Positions 16,261 to 25,445 of a stretch of DNA of 64,000 nucleotides are shown piece after piece (position 1 is the first letter of the stretch; each line of letters begins with the position of its first letter). The stretch covers positions 48,164-112,163 of the forward strand of contig DATGID010000022.1 of assembly GCA_035307385.1 (NCBI GenBank). The letters run 5' to 3'. Below the pieces are notes generated by a model. It was not told the DNA's origin. It was given only the letters and a program-made list of their open reading frames with translations, and ran no database searches. A program made the translations under genes and the position numbers. This DNA is from DATBHW01 sp035307385 (GTDB lineage Bacteria; Chloroflexota; Ktedonobacteria; Ktedonobacterales; DATBGS01).

Positions 16261-17106
16261 TTAGGCGTTATATGTCAGAATTGCAATCTTCAGGGAGCCA
16301 CTGCTCTGGGGCAATCGCTGATCGGGAAGATTCATGCGTAAATAGAGAAAGTCATCATCATACGCCTTGCCCACGTAATCATCGCCAACTTGCAAAGGCG
16401 CAAAGCCTAGACCGTTCCCAATTCGCCCAATCAGCGCCTGTGTGGAATATCCTTCCAGCGGCTCCCCACAGCGGCAAATAAGATTCGGTGGAGGATTTAA
16501 CGGTTGTCCTGCGGCGTCACTGGTCCCCACACTGCCGGTATCGCTGGTCCAAACGCCCGAGACATACTTCACTTCGAACTTCTTGCCTCGCTCCAGGAAA
16601 ACCTTGGTATCTTGCCATCCACGCCCTGCCGAGACCGTGACGTAGTTCACCGCGTTCTGCAAGGGCACAATCGTAATCTCCTGGGTCTGGGTGGCGTCAA
16701 TATTGATGCTGTTTGCTGAAAAGGTCTCGAACGTCTTGCCGCCTTCAAAGAGGATACCCAGGCTCGCCTTTCCAGCCTTCACTCGATAGATATCCTGTGT
16801 ATCGACTCCTTGCTTGTTGTAGTGAATCGAGACCTGGATGTACCCTCTCTGGGTATTAGCGGGAGGGCTCTGATTTGCCGGAATAGAGGCAAAGAGCTTA
16901 AAGGCATCTTGCGCCAGCAGGACCGTGTCACTGGCAACGGTAAAGATGTCATCCCTGTTACGAATCAGATCAATCAGCACAAATGCCGCATCGCCTAACG
17001 GAGTCAGGGTAGGCGTAGGCGCAGGAGAATCGATGGTAATAAAGTCACAACTGACCACTCCCAGCATGGTTACCAGCAGCACAAGGCACACCAACCAACG
17101 CCGCAT
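16261..17106 (-). CDS. Lipoprotein with a LecA-like (PA-IL) beta-sandwich domain, copy 1
   Basis: 281 residues from MRRWLVCL (17106), preceded by GGGAGG; the longer frame to 17220 has no signal peptide and is rejected. Lipobox VVSC. The sequence parallels its downstream paralogue nearly throughout: DAAFVLIDLIRNRDDIFTVA, ILFEGGKTFE, DATQTQEITIVPLQ, YVSGVWT, GTSDAAGQPLNPPPNLIC, ALIGRIG, LYLRMNLPDQ. A conserved C-x-C-G-E-P (CRCGEP) may form a metal or disulfide site. First gene of a two-gene operon with a strong promoter; recent tandem duplication followed by divergence is the simplest explanation. Confidence 0.77.
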   Translation of the reverse strand: MRRWLVCLVLLVTMLGVVSCDFITIDSPAPTPTLTPLGDAAFVLIDLIRNRDDIFTVASDTVLLAQDAFKLFASIPANQSPPANTQRGYIQVSIHYNKQGVDTQDIYRVKAGKASLGILFEGGKTFETFSANSINIDATQTQEITIVPLQNAVNYVTVSAGRGWQDTKVFLERGKKFEVKYVSGVWTSDTGSVGTSDAAGQPLNPPPNLICRCGEPLEGYSTQALIGRIGNGLGFAPLQVGDDYVGKAYDDDFLYLRMNLPDQRLPQSSGSLKIAILTYNA

Positions 17107-17191
17107 AGATGTTGAACCTCCCACAGATGAAACCAGACCCGGTAGATAGCAGCAATCAAATGTACGAACGATTTCTTGTTTATCCGCCTGC

Positions 17192-17220
17192 ACTATACAT
17201 CTTAAAATGTGTTCTGTCAA
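17192..17220 (-). promoter_or_regulatory. Promoter of the lectin-like lipoprotein operon
   Basis: On the minus strand TTGACA (17220-17215) and TATAGT (17197-17192) are 17 bp apart, with an AT-rich stretch upstream, ~85 bp before the ATG. Confidence 0.8.
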
Positions 17221-17273
17221 AAATATTAGCGATTACAAAGCTATTAACACAAGAGTGATTGTCTCGTATTTAA

Positions 17274-17302
17274 TTGTTACGTGTAGACTTATATGCTATA
17301 CT
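17274..17302 (+). promoter_or_regulatory. Promoter of the sugar-binding lipoprotein gene
   Basis: TTGTTA (17274-17279) and TATACT (17297-17302) are 17 bp apart, divergent from the lipoprotein promoter; the region between the two is AT-rich. Confidence 0.65.
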
Positions 17303-17360
17303 CCTCGCACCGGATACATATCGATCTTTCAACGCTCTACGTCCACATCAGAGGTAAAAT

Positions 17361-18374
17361 ATGGGTTTTCGATCATCATCCAACAGTCGCATCGTCACGG
17401 CCATCACAACCATCGTCATCGTTGGCATTCTCGCCACCGGCTGCGCGCAGAGCAATTCTCAGAAATCGACACCGCCTGCGAATAGTGGTCCCACAAGGCA
17501 TTTGAAATTCACAGTCATTACCAATGGTCAAACCTCTGATCCCTTCTGGCAAGTGGTCAAGAACGGGGTCGATCAGGCGGCGAAAGATATGGGAGTTCAA
17601 GCCATCTATGAAGCCCCGAATCCTTTCAGCGCCGACGCGATGTCACAGCTTATTGACGCCGCTGTCGCCACCCAGCCAGATGGATTGGTTGTCTCCATTC
17701 CCGACTGTGCTGGCTTATCGCCAGCGATCTCACGTGTGCAGCTCGTGGATATCCCTGTAATATCAATTAACTCTGGGAGTGATTGCGCCACCAAGCTTGG
17801 GCTGCTGAACCATATCGGAGAGGACAGCTATCAGGCCGGTCTGGCGGGGGGGCAGAAACTCGTGGCGGAAGGCGCCAAGCATGTCCTGTGTATTAACCCA
17901 GCAGTGGGAGATACTGATTCGGATAATCGCTGTCGCGGAGTCAAGGACGCGCTGACAAAAGCAGGGGGGCAATCATCAGTTCTGGCTATCGATCCCACTA
18001 ACCCAAGCCAGGCTCAGCAGAAGATTCAGGAACAGCTTACCCAGGGTTCTTCATTTGATGCGCTGATAGCAGTCAATCCCAGCAGCGCTACGATTGCCAT
18101 GGCGGCTTTGCAGCAGTTGGGACAGGCGGGCCAGATTCTCTTGGCAACGTTTGATGTATCTTCCGCCGTCCTGCAAGCAATCCAGCAGGGCACTATCCTC
18201 TTTGCCATCGATCAGCAACCTTATCTGCAAGGATATTTGCCGATAGTGCTGCTGACTCTGTACAAGACGAATCTGGACTCCGTAACGACCCCTATCATTA
18301 ATACTGGCCCTGTCTTCGTCACGAAAGATAACGTCGCACAGGTCCAGCAGCTCTCACTAGAGGGTACACGCTGA
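17361..18374 (+). CDS. Ribose/xylose-type ABC transporter substrate-binding lipoprotein (orphan)
   Basis: A 337-residue type I periplasmic-binding protein. Signal peptide with lipobox ATGC, then LKFTVITNGQTSDPFWQVVKNGVDQAAKDMGV, the canonical first lobe of RbsB-like proteins. PDGLVVSIPDCAGL, PVISINSGSD, IGEDSYQAGLAGGQ and ATFDVSSAVLQAIQQG follow. A GAGGTAAA ribosome binding site precedes the ATG. It should capture a sugar outside the membrane for an ABC importer, but no permease or ATPase gene is adjacent: a terminator follows directly. It may serve a distant transporter or a sensory role. Confidence 0.85.
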   Translation: MGFRSSSNSRIVTAITTIVIVGILATGCAQSNSQKSTPPANSGPTRHLKFTVITNGQTSDPFWQVVKNGVDQAAKDMGVQAIYEAPNPFSADAMSQLIDAAVATQPDGLVVSIPDCAGLSPAISRVQLVDIPVISINSGSDCATKLGLLNHIGEDSYQAGLAGGQKLVAEGAKHVLCINPAVGDTDSDNRCRGVKDALTKAGGQSSVLAIDPTNPSQAQQKIQEQLTQGSSFDALIAVNPSSATIAMAALQQLGQAGQILLATFDVSSAVLQAIQQGTILFAIDQQPYLQGYLPIVLLTLYKTNLDSVTTPIINTGPVFVTKDNVAQVQQLSLEGTR

Positions 18375-18378
18375 TGAA

Positions 18379-18411
18379 GACACAGCACAGCGCGTGGAGC
18401 TGTGCTGTGTC
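18379..18411 (+). terminator. Hairpin terminator after the substrate-binding lipoprotein gene
   Basis: GACACAGCACAGC (18379-18391) pairs perfectly with 18399-18411 across a 7-base loop, 4 bp after the TGA. It lacks a U tract. Confidence 0.7.
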
Positions 18412-18453
18412 AGAATGATCTGCAATGAGCCTATACGTGCTGCCTGGCTGGCG

Positions 18454-19947
18454 CTATGCGTCGCCAAAGATCGTGTAATGCCAGCCTTTGCGCGCTTCGC
18501 CGCTTAGCTCGATCATTACATGCTTGATCTGCGTGTATTCTTCAAACGCATACATCGACATATCTTTGCCAATGCCGCTCTCTTTGTAGCCACCGTGCGG
18601 CATCTCGGATGTCAGCGGCAAGTGGTCATTCACCCACACGGTGCCAAAAAGCAGGCTCTTGCTGGCGCGCATCGCCTTGTAAATGTCCCTGGTCCAGACC
18701 GAAGCCGCCAGGCCATAAACGACGCCGTTCGCCTTTGCCAGCGCCTCTTCTTCCGTCTTGAAGCGGCTTACCACCACCACCGGGCCAAAGACCTCGTTCT
18801 GCACGATTTCGGCATCGTTGCGGTCCTCGGCAATCACCGTCGGCTCGAAGAAAAAGCCTTTTTCAAACCCAGGAATTGAGGCGCGCTTGCCGCCCACCAG
18901 AATATTGGCTCCCCCGCGCAAGGCGCGCTCCACATAGCCCTCGACGTTGTCGCGCTGCCGGGCGGAAATCAACGACCCCATATCGGTACTCTCGCTGGCG
19001 GGGTCGCCCACACGAATCTGCTTCACCTTGCTCAGAAACGACGCTAAGAAGGCATCGTACAAACCATCCTGCACATAGATGCGCGTGGCAGCGGTGCAGT
19101 CCTGGCCGCAGTTGACATAGCCGCCCGCCACCGCTCCATTGGCGGCGGCTTCCAGGTCGGCATCATCGTAGACAATGAACGGAGCCTTGCCGCCAAGCTC
19201 CAGATGTACGCGCTTGATATTATCGGCGGCGGCGCGCATCACATACTTGCCGCTGCGCGTACTGCCGGTAATCGACACCATATTCACGTCCTTATGGCTC
19301 ACCAGGCTGGGGGCAATCTCTGGTCCATCGGCAATGATATTCAGCACGCCAGCGGGAATGCCTGCCTCCAGCGCCAGTTCCCCCAGCTTCAGCGCGGTCA
19401 GCGGCGTTTCGGGCGAGGGCTTAAAGACCACCGTGTTGCCCGCCGCCAGCGCCGGGCCAAGCTTCCAGCCTGCCATCATAAACGGATAGTTCCAGGGCGC
19501 AACTGAGGCCACCACGCCCACCGGCTCTCGGCGAATGATGCTGGTATGCCCTCCTGTATATTCGCTGGAGGCAGTGCCCGCCAGATGCCGCGCCGCGCCG
19601 GCAAAAAAGTGCAGATTGTCGGAGGCAAACGGGATGTCGCTGTCGCGCGCCAGCTTGATCGGCTTGCCCGTGTCCTGCGATTCCAGCGCCGCCAGTTCTC
19701 CGGCATGCTGATCCACCAGCGAGGCCAGTTTCTCCAATGTTGCCGCGCGCTGGGAGTGGGGAAGGCCCGACCAGCGGCCATCGTCAAAGGCTTCGCGCGC
19801 CGCTGCCACCGCGCGATTCATATCGTCCAGCGTGGTTTCAGGAACCTGGGCAATCACCTCGCCCGTCGCCGGGCTGATATCATCGACCATCTTGCCATTG
19901 CTGCTCTTGACCAGTTCACCTTGAATCAGCAGTTGATAGGTACTCAT
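18454..19947 (-). CDS. Aldehyde dehydrogenase, gamma-aminobutyraldehyde/betaine-aldehyde type
   Basis: A 497-residue NAD-dependent aldehyde dehydrogenase. NAD site near APWNYPFMMAGWKLGPALAAGN and GSTRSGK; general base Glu in LELGGKAP; nucleophilic Cys in NCGQDCTAATR; later EVFGPVV and GYKESGIGKD. The sequence is closest, from memory, to gamma-aminobutyraldehyde and betaine aldehyde dehydrogenases, which oxidise amino-aldehydes to GABA or betaine. This suits the nearby GABA-type aminotransferase, the flavoprotein demethylase and the PucR regulator. It has its own promoter with an operator shared with the aminotransferase gene. Confidence 0.9.
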   Translation of the reverse strand: MSTYQLLIQGELVKSSNGKMVDDISPATGEVIAQVPETTLDDMNRAVAAAREAFDDGRWSGLPHSQRAATLEKLASLVDQHAGELAALESQDTGKPIKLARDSDIPFASDNLHFFAGAARHLAGTASSEYTGGHTSIIRREPVGVVASVAPWNYPFMMAGWKLGPALAAGNTVVFKPSPETPLTALKLGELALEAGIPAGVLNIIADGPEIAPSLVSHKDVNMVSITGSTRSGKYVMRAAADNIKRVHLELGGKAPFIVYDDADLEAAANGAVAGGYVNCGQDCTAATRIYVQDGLYDAFLASFLSKVKQIRVGDPASESTDMGSLISARQRDNVEGYVERALRGGANILVGGKRASIPGFEKGFFFEPTVIAEDRNDAEIVQNEVFGPVVVVSRFKTEEEALAKANGVVYGLAASVWTRDIYKAMRASKSLLFGTVWVNDHLPLTSEMPHGGYKESGIGKDMSMYAFEEYTQIKHVMIELSGEARKGWHYTIFGDA

Positions 19948-20026
19948 GTTGCCCTGCCCTTTCGGATGACTGAAATGCTGGCATGCGCGCCTGCCAGGTG
20001 CGCCAAAGAACCTGCCGCGTATGCAG

Positions 20027-20108
20027 AGTATAGTCGGCGAGGTCAGCAGAAACTAGAGGGAGAACAGACAAAAAGTTCCGCCGCTTTTTATCTCTTGCGG
20101 ATAAAAAG
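20027..20108 (-). promoter_or_regulatory. PucR-type operator and promoter of the aldehyde dehydrogenase gene
   Basis: The inverted repeat CTTTTTATC-N7-GATAAAAAG lies at 20084-20108. On the minus strand, 51 bp after it, comes TATACT (20032-20027) followed by CTGC. No good -35 box is present (TAGTTT), suggesting an activator. The same operator, spacing and -10 context recur upstream of the aminotransferase gene at 27085-27166. Confidence 0.8.
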
Positions 20109-20293
20109 CACAGAGAAAGGGTCGGCCTCTTGTTGCTGCGCTAAAGATACTATGCCGCTCCCTGGGCAAAGTCAACGATGCCGAGCCGGAATAATTGGCA
20201 ATCAGCAAACTTGACGGACACCAGGCCAGCGTGTATGCTCAGCAGAAAGCGAGCAAAGCTGCCAGGAAGCAGCGCGAGAGGAAGGAACGCAGC

Positions 20294-21193
20294 GTGGAGC
20301 AACACATCGAGCGCATTCTTATGCAGCTTCCTGGATGGAATCTGGCAGAGGCAAGAGTCACACCCCTGGAAGGCGGCATCACCAACCAGAACTACCGCGT
20401 AGACGCCGCCGGAGAAACCTTCGTGCTGCGCATCGGCGGCAAGGGCACGCATTTACTGGGCATTGATCGCGGCCACGAAAGCATCTGCACCGCGATTGCC
20501 GCGCAGGTGGGCGTGGGCGCTGAGGTTGTCCATTTCCTGCCCGCCGAAGACGTGCTGGTGACGCGCTTTATCGTCGGCACCATCCTCACACCGGAGGCCA
20601 CCACCCAGCCTGAAATGCTGGCGCGCATCGTCGCGTCCATCAAACGCTATCACACCGGCCCCGCCTTTCCGGGCGGTTTTTCGCCATTTGCCACCGTGCG
20701 CAATTATCATCGGCTGGCGCTGGAGCACGGCGTCACCTTCCCCGACACGCTGCCCCAGGTCTTTGCGTTGATGGCGCAGATCGAAGACGCGCTGGGCGCG
20801 GACCAGCAAATCAGGCCCTGCCACAACGATTTACTTGCCAGCAATTTCATCGACGACGGGCACATTATCAGGATTCTAGACTGGGAATACGCGGGCATGG
20901 GCGATCTCTTCTTCGATCTCGGCAACTTTGCCGTCAATCAGTCGCTCAACGAGGAACAATGTAGGCTGCTCATCCAGTTGTATTTTGGCGAGGCGCGCCC
21001 TGTTGACCTGGCCCGCCTGCAGTTGATGCGCCTGGCCTCTGACCTGCGCGAATCGTTCTGGGGCTTTCTGCAACTAGGCATCTCGACGCTTGACTTCGAT
21101 TACCGCGACTACGCCCAGCATCACCTTGACCGCTTTCTGCATCATGTCGCCACATCGCCCTTCGAGCAATGGCTACAAGAAGCACATCCCTGA
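20294..21193 (+). CDS. Choline/ethanolamine-kinase-like phosphotransferase
   Basis: About 299 residues from GTG 20294, chosen for the AAGGA upstream and for family alignment; a longer TTG frame to 20195 adds a basic tail with no support. The APH/choline-kinase fold is shown by LEGGITNQNYRV, VLRIGG, the catalytic loop CHNDLLASNFI (Asp plus Asn) and the metal-binding ILDWEYAGMGD. Such enzymes phosphorylate choline, ethanolamine or related amino-alcohols with ATP. It sits between the aldehyde dehydrogenase (divergent) and the dimethylglycine-dehydrogenase-like gene 71 bp downstream, which suggests use of choline-derived compounds. Confidence 0.85.
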   Translation: MEQHIERILMQLPGWNLAEARVTPLEGGITNQNYRVDAAGETFVLRIGGKGTHLLGIDRGHESICTAIAAQVGVGAEVVHFLPAEDVLVTRFIVGTILTPEATTQPEMLARIVASIKRYHTGPAFPGGFSPFATVRNYHRLALEHGVTFPDTLPQVFALMAQIEDALGADQQIRPCHNDLLASNFIDDGHIIRILDWEYAGMGDLFFDLGNFAVNQSLNEEQCRLLIQLYFGEARPVDLARLQLMRLASDLRESFWGFLQLGISTLDFDYRDYAQHHLDRFLHHVATSPFEQWLQEAHP

Positions 21194-21264
21194 CAAGCTG
21201 AAGCGCTCATTTTATCGCCACTTCCACTATCGCCTCTCCAAGAGGGCATACAGGAGTCTCTTCC

Positions 21265-23697
21265 ATGCAGGACCAAGCCAGAGTTGTCATCATCGGCAGC
21301 GGCATCGCCGGTTCCAGCGTCGCCTATCATCTCACCCAGCGCGGCTGGCGCGACATCGTCGTGCTGGAGCAAGGGCCGCTCATCGGCGGCACCACCTCAC
21401 ACGCGCCCGGCCTCGTCGGCCAGCTACGCTCCTCCATCAGTCTGACCAAGATGCTGGTCTACAGCGTCGAACTCTATAAAACGCTTCAGGTCGATGGCAC
21501 CCCTGGCTATTTTGAAGTGGGCAGCCTGCGCCTTGCCTCCTCCAAAGAACGCCTGGAAGAACTCAAGCGCCAGGTTGGCTTCTCCAAAAGCGCCGGGCTG
21601 GCAGCGGAGCTTATCAGCCCCAGCGAGGCGCAGAGGCTCTTTCCCTTGATGAGCCTCGATGGCGTCGAGGGCGCGCTCTGGCTGCCCACCGATGGCTCGG
21701 CCAGAGCGCCCATCCTGGCGCAGGCGCTCGCCAACGCCGCGCGCGCGCAGGGCGCGACCTTCTACGCTGATACCCGCGTCACCGGCATCGATGTCGCCAA
21801 TGGCCGGGTGCAGGCCATCCAGACCGCGCAGGGTTCCATTCGCACCGAAATTGTGGTGGTGGCAGCGGGCATCTGGTCGCCGCGCATTGGCCGCATGGTC
21901 GGCGTCTCCATTCCGCTGATTCCGATGCAGCACCAGTATGCCGCCACCGCTCCGCTGCCAGAACTGTCGGCAGACGCGCCCTTGCCCAATCTGCGCGACC
22001 CCGACAACCTCGTCTATCTCCGCCAGGATGGGCAGAGCCTGGTGCTGGGCGGCTACGAGCGTGACCCGCTGCCCCTGGACATTGACCTCATCCCCGATAG
22101 TCCCAACCCCACGATGCTGCGCTTCGACCCGCCGCGCTTCGCAAGCCTGATGCGTGGCCTGGTTGAGCGCGTACCCGCACTGCATAATGCTGAATTGACG
22201 AAGCAGGTCAATGGCCTCGAATCCTTTACCCCGGATGGCGAGTTCATTCTGGGCGAATCCCCGGAAGTCAAGGGCTTCTGGGCGGCCTGCGGCTTCTGCG
22301 CGCATGGCGTTTCTGGCTCGGGCGGCGTGGGCAAGATGATCGCCGAGTGGATTGTCGATGGTGAGCCAAGTCTTGACCTCTGGGAGATGGACCTGCGCCG
22401 CTTCGGAGCGTATACCGCCAGCCGCCGCTACATCGCCACGCGCGTCAACGAAGTCTACAGCACCTACTACGACATCAGCTATCCGGCCAGGGAACGCAGC
22501 AGCGCGCGCAAGCTGCGCCTCAGCCCGCTCTATCAGCGTCTGGAAGAACTCGGCGCGGTCTTTGGCGAAAAAGCGGGCTGGGAACGCCCCAACTGGTTCG
22601 CCCCCAACGAGCGGCTGGCCGAGGGCCAGAACTGGCCGACTCCTTACGGCTGGGCCAGCCGCATGTGGTCGCCCGCCGTTGGCGCGGAGCATCAGGCCAC
22701 CCGCGAGCGCGTGGCCCTCTTCGACGAAACCTCGTTTAGCAAGATCGAAGTGTTGGGGCCGGGCGCGCTGGCGTTCTTGCAGCACATCACCGATAACCAG
22801 ATGGACCAGCCCATTGGCGCCGTGACCTATACCCAGATGCCCAACGAGCGCGGCGGCATCGAATGCGACCTCACCGTCACGCGAGTGGCGGCTGATCGCT
22901 TCCAGATCATCACCGGCACGGCCTTTGGCAAGCACGATCTTGCCTGGATTCGCGGCCACATGCCCAGCGATGGCTCGGTCTACGTCAACGACATCACCTC
23001 CAGCCGCTGCTGCATCGGCATCTGGGGGCCGCGCGCACGCGAAGTGATGCAGCAGGTCAGCGAACACGACTTCTCCAACGCTGCCTTCCCCTATCTCACC
23101 GCGCAAGAGGTCACCCTTGGCGATATCCCCGCGCTGGCGCTGCGGGTGACCTATGTGGGCGAACTTGGCTGGGAGATTTACACGCCCATGGAATATGGCC
23201 TCAAGCTCTGGGATACGCTCTGGGAAGCAGGACAGCCGTTGGGCATGCTGGCGGGCGGTTATCGTGCCATCGAATCGCTGCGCCTGGAAAAAGGCTATCG
23301 CTATTGGAGCGCCGACATTCACTCCGAATACAATCCCTACGAAGCAGGTCTTGGGTTCGCGGTGAAGCTGCGCAAAGGCGACTTCATCGGCAGAGCGGCG
23401 CTGGAAGCCATTAAGGCGCAGGGCAACGCGCGCAAGCTCTGCGCGCTTATCACCGACGACCTCGCCGCCGTTGGCCTGGGCGGCGAGCCACTGCTGGATG
23501 GCGAGCGCGTGCTTGGGCACGTCACCAGCGCGGGCTACGGCTACACCTTGCGCCAGAGCATCCTGTACGGCTATCTGCCCATCGAATATGCCGTTCCCGG
23601 CACGCGGGTCGAGATGCAGCTTTTCGGCGAACGCTATGGAGCTACCGTCATGAAAGACCCTCTCTACGACCCGAAAAACGAGAAAGTGCTGGCATGA
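21265..23697 (+). CDS. Dimethylglycine/sarcosine dehydrogenase-like flavoprotein with GcvT-type C-terminus
   Basis: An 810-residue two-domain enzyme. Residues 1-~380 form a DAO-type FAD domain: dinucleotide motif VVIIGSGIAGSSVAYHL, then GGTTSHAPGLVGQL whose His is the covalent flavinylation position of dimethylglycine dehydrogenase. Residues ~440-810 are a GcvT/aminomethyltransferase-like folate domain (SRMWSPAVGAEHQATRERVALFDETSFSKIEV, VTYVGELGWEIY, GYRAIESLRLEKGYRYW). Such enzymes demethylate dimethylglycine or sarcosine, passing formaldehyde to tetrahydrofolate. The AGGAG ribosome binding site suits the ATG. It follows the choline-kinase-like gene and probably shares its transcript. Confidence 0.9.
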   Translation: MQDQARVVIIGSGIAGSSVAYHLTQRGWRDIVVLEQGPLIGGTTSHAPGLVGQLRSSISLTKMLVYSVELYKTLQVDGTPGYFEVGSLRLASSKERLEELKRQVGFSKSAGLAAELISPSEAQRLFPLMSLDGVEGALWLPTDGSARAPILAQALANAARAQGATFYADTRVTGIDVANGRVQAIQTAQGSIRTEIVVVAAGIWSPRIGRMVGVSIPLIPMQHQYAATAPLPELSADAPLPNLRDPDNLVYLRQDGQSLVLGGYERDPLPLDIDLIPDSPNPTMLRFDPPRFASLMRGLVERVPALHNAELTKQVNGLESFTPDGEFILGESPEVKGFWAACGFCAHGVSGSGGVGKMIAEWIVDGEPSLDLWEMDLRRFGAYTASRRYIATRVNEVYSTYYDISYPARERSSARKLRLSPLYQRLEELGAVFGEKAGWERPNWFAPNERLAEGQNWPTPYGWASRMWSPAVGAEHQATRERVALFDETSFSKIEVLGPGALAFLQHITDNQMDQPIGAVTYTQMPNERGGIECDLTVTRVAADRFQIITGTAFGKHDLAWIRGHMPSDGSVYVNDITSSRCCIGIWGPRAREVMQQVSEHDFSNAAFPYLTAQEVTLGDIPALALRVTYVGELGWEIYTPMEYGLKLWDTLWEAGQPLGMLAGGYRAIESLRLEKGYRYWSADIHSEYNPYEAGLGFAVKLRKGDFIGRAALEAIKAQGNARKLCALITDDLAAVGLGGEPLLDGERVLGHVTSAGYGYTLRQSILYGYLPIEYAVPGTRVEMQLFGERYGATVMKDPLYDPKNEKVLA

Positions 23698-23870
23698 ACT
23701 GAGCGGGCCAGGCAATGGGGAGCAACGGGAATAGGAAGCCGCATCTGAGGAGATTTTCAGCTTTTCCTCAGCTTCCTCTAAAGCTGGCAATATATGTTCT
23801 CTCATAAGAGATGAAAGAGCAGCAGGCGCTCGCTCGCCTCTATTGCCCAGAGAAGGAGGAACATCAGACC

Positions 23871-25343
23871 ATGAGATGGTTTTGCCCCCCGGCTCGTTCA
23901 TACCCTGCTTCTGGCAGGCATCGGCAAGCAATTTTGCCTCATCTGGCCGTGTTCTTGACCGCCCTGCCCCTGCTCGTGGCGGGCTGCGGCGGCCCGACGC
24001 CGCCATCACCACCATCGGGAAATCAGCAGGAACAGGGCATCAGCAAAATCAAGCACGTGATTATCATCATGCAGGAAAATCGCTCGTTTGATAGCTACTT
24101 TGGCACCTACCCCGGCGCTGACGGCATCCCCATGCAGAACGGCGTGCCGACCGTCTGTGTGTCCGACTCCCAGACCGGCCAGTGCGTCAAACCTTTCCAT
24201 GACTCCAAGGATAAGAACGGCGGAGGACCGCATGGGGCGACCAATGCCTCGGCAGACATTGCCGGTGGGCAGATGAACGGCTTCATAGACCAGGCCCTGA
24301 AGGGCAAACACGGCTGCACAGACCCCAACAATCCCGCATGCACCAACTCGACCATGCCCGACGTGATGGGCTATCACGACGCCCGCGAGATTCCCAACTA
24401 CTGGACCTACGCCCAGGATTTCGTGCTGCAAGACCATATGTTTGAGTCCGTGGCCTCCTGGAGCCAGCCCGCGCACCTCTATCTGGTCTCTGGCTGGTCG
24501 GCTAGATGCGCCAACAGTGACCCCATGAGTTGCCAGAGCGCCATCCAGACCCCAAACAAGCCACCGGCTAACGGCAGCACCCTTCCGCTTCCCACCGGCC
24601 CTGATTACGCCTGGACCGACCTGACCTACCTGCTGCATAACTCCCAGGTCAGTTGGGGCTATTATCTGGACCAGGGCACTCAGCCCGACTGCGAAGATGA
24701 TGAGGCCGAATCCTGCGCGCCCGTTCAGCAAAAGGTCGGCGTCCCTGGCATCTGGAACCCGCTGCCCAACTTTGTGGATGTCAACCAGGACGGTCAGGTT
24801 GGCAATGTCCAGGATATTCGCAATTTCTACAAGGCGGCCAGCGACGGCACCCTGCCTGCCGTCTCCTGGGTCGTTCCCAACGGCACCGACAGCGAACATC
24901 CGCCCGCCCTGGTCAGCACCGGGCAGGCATATGTCACCAATCTCATCAACTCCGTCATGCAGGGACCAGACTGGAGCAGTTCGGCCATCTTCCTCACCTG
25001 GGACGATTGGGGCGGCTTCTACGATCATATTGCGCCGCCCACGGTGGATGGCATGGGCTACGGCCTGCGCGTTCCCGGCCTGGTAATCAGCCCCTACGCC
25101 AGAAAGGGCTACATCGACCATCAGACGCTCAGCTTCGATGCCTTCCTCAAGTTCATCGAGGATGATTTCCTGAAGGGGCAGCGCCTGGACCCCAAGACCG
25201 ATGGCCGCCCGGACCCACGCCCCGACGTGCGCGAGGACGCTTCCATTCTGGGAAATTTGGTGAACGACTTTGATTTCACCCAGACGCCTCGGCCTCCAGT
25301 CATCTTGCCACTCAATCCCCCGCCAGGTCCGGCATCCACCTGA
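23871..25343 (+). CDS. Secreted phosphoesterase / phospholipase C-like lipoprotein
   Basis: 490 residues from ATG 23871, preceded by AAGGAGG; the ORF extends upstream to 23811 without support. Signal region LAVFLTALPLLVAGC has a lipobox. The catalytic phosphoesterase (PF04185-like) motifs are IKHVIIIMQENRSFDSYFG with the Asn-Arg-Ser-Phe-Asp core, then LQDHMFESVASWSQPAHLYLVSGWSA, and FLTWDDWGGFYDHIAPP with metal-binding Asp and His. The family includes acid phosphatases and non-specific phospholipases C. The protein is probably anchored outside the cell and releases phosphate from phospholipids or other esters. Confidence 0.88.
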   Translation: MRWFCPPARSYPASGRHRQAILPHLAVFLTALPLLVAGCGGPTPPSPPSGNQQEQGISKIKHVIIIMQENRSFDSYFGTYPGADGIPMQNGVPTVCVSDSQTGQCVKPFHDSKDKNGGGPHGATNASADIAGGQMNGFIDQALKGKHGCTDPNNPACTNSTMPDVMGYHDAREIPNYWTYAQDFVLQDHMFESVASWSQPAHLYLVSGWSARCANSDPMSCQSAIQTPNKPPANGSTLPLPTGPDYAWTDLTYLLHNSQVSWGYYLDQGTQPDCEDDEAESCAPVQQKVGVPGIWNPLPNFVDVNQDGQVGNVQDIRNFYKAASDGTLPAVSWVVPNGTDSEHPPALVSTGQAYVTNLINSVMQGPDWSSSAIFLTWDDWGGFYDHIAPPTVDGMGYGLRVPGLVISPYARKGYIDHQTLSFDAFLKFIEDDFLKGQRLDPKTDGRPDPRPDVREDASILGNLVNDFDFTQTPRPPVILPLNPPPGPAST

Positions 25344-25380
25344 TGGCAAATCCTCTTACCTCCTAACGGGTGTCAGGTAA

Positions 25381-25432
25381 CAGAACGAAGCTCCCGACGA
25401 CCAGATATTGAGCCGTCAGGAGCTTCGTTCTG
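25381..25432. terminator. Bidirectional hairpin between phosphoesterase and pucR-like gene
   Basis: CAGAACGAAGCTCC (25381-25394) and its exact complement (25419-25432) enclose a partly paired 24-base centre; convergent genes lie on both sides. Confidence 0.75.
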
Positions 25433-25445
25433 CTCGTGATGCTGT

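Noticed and set aside
21424..24015. 863-codon open frame on the minus strand
   Set aside because: It lies antisense to the clear flavoprotein gene and part of the phosphoesterase gene. Composition is typical of a GC-rich shadow frame (Ala, Gly, Arg, His) and no motif is seen.
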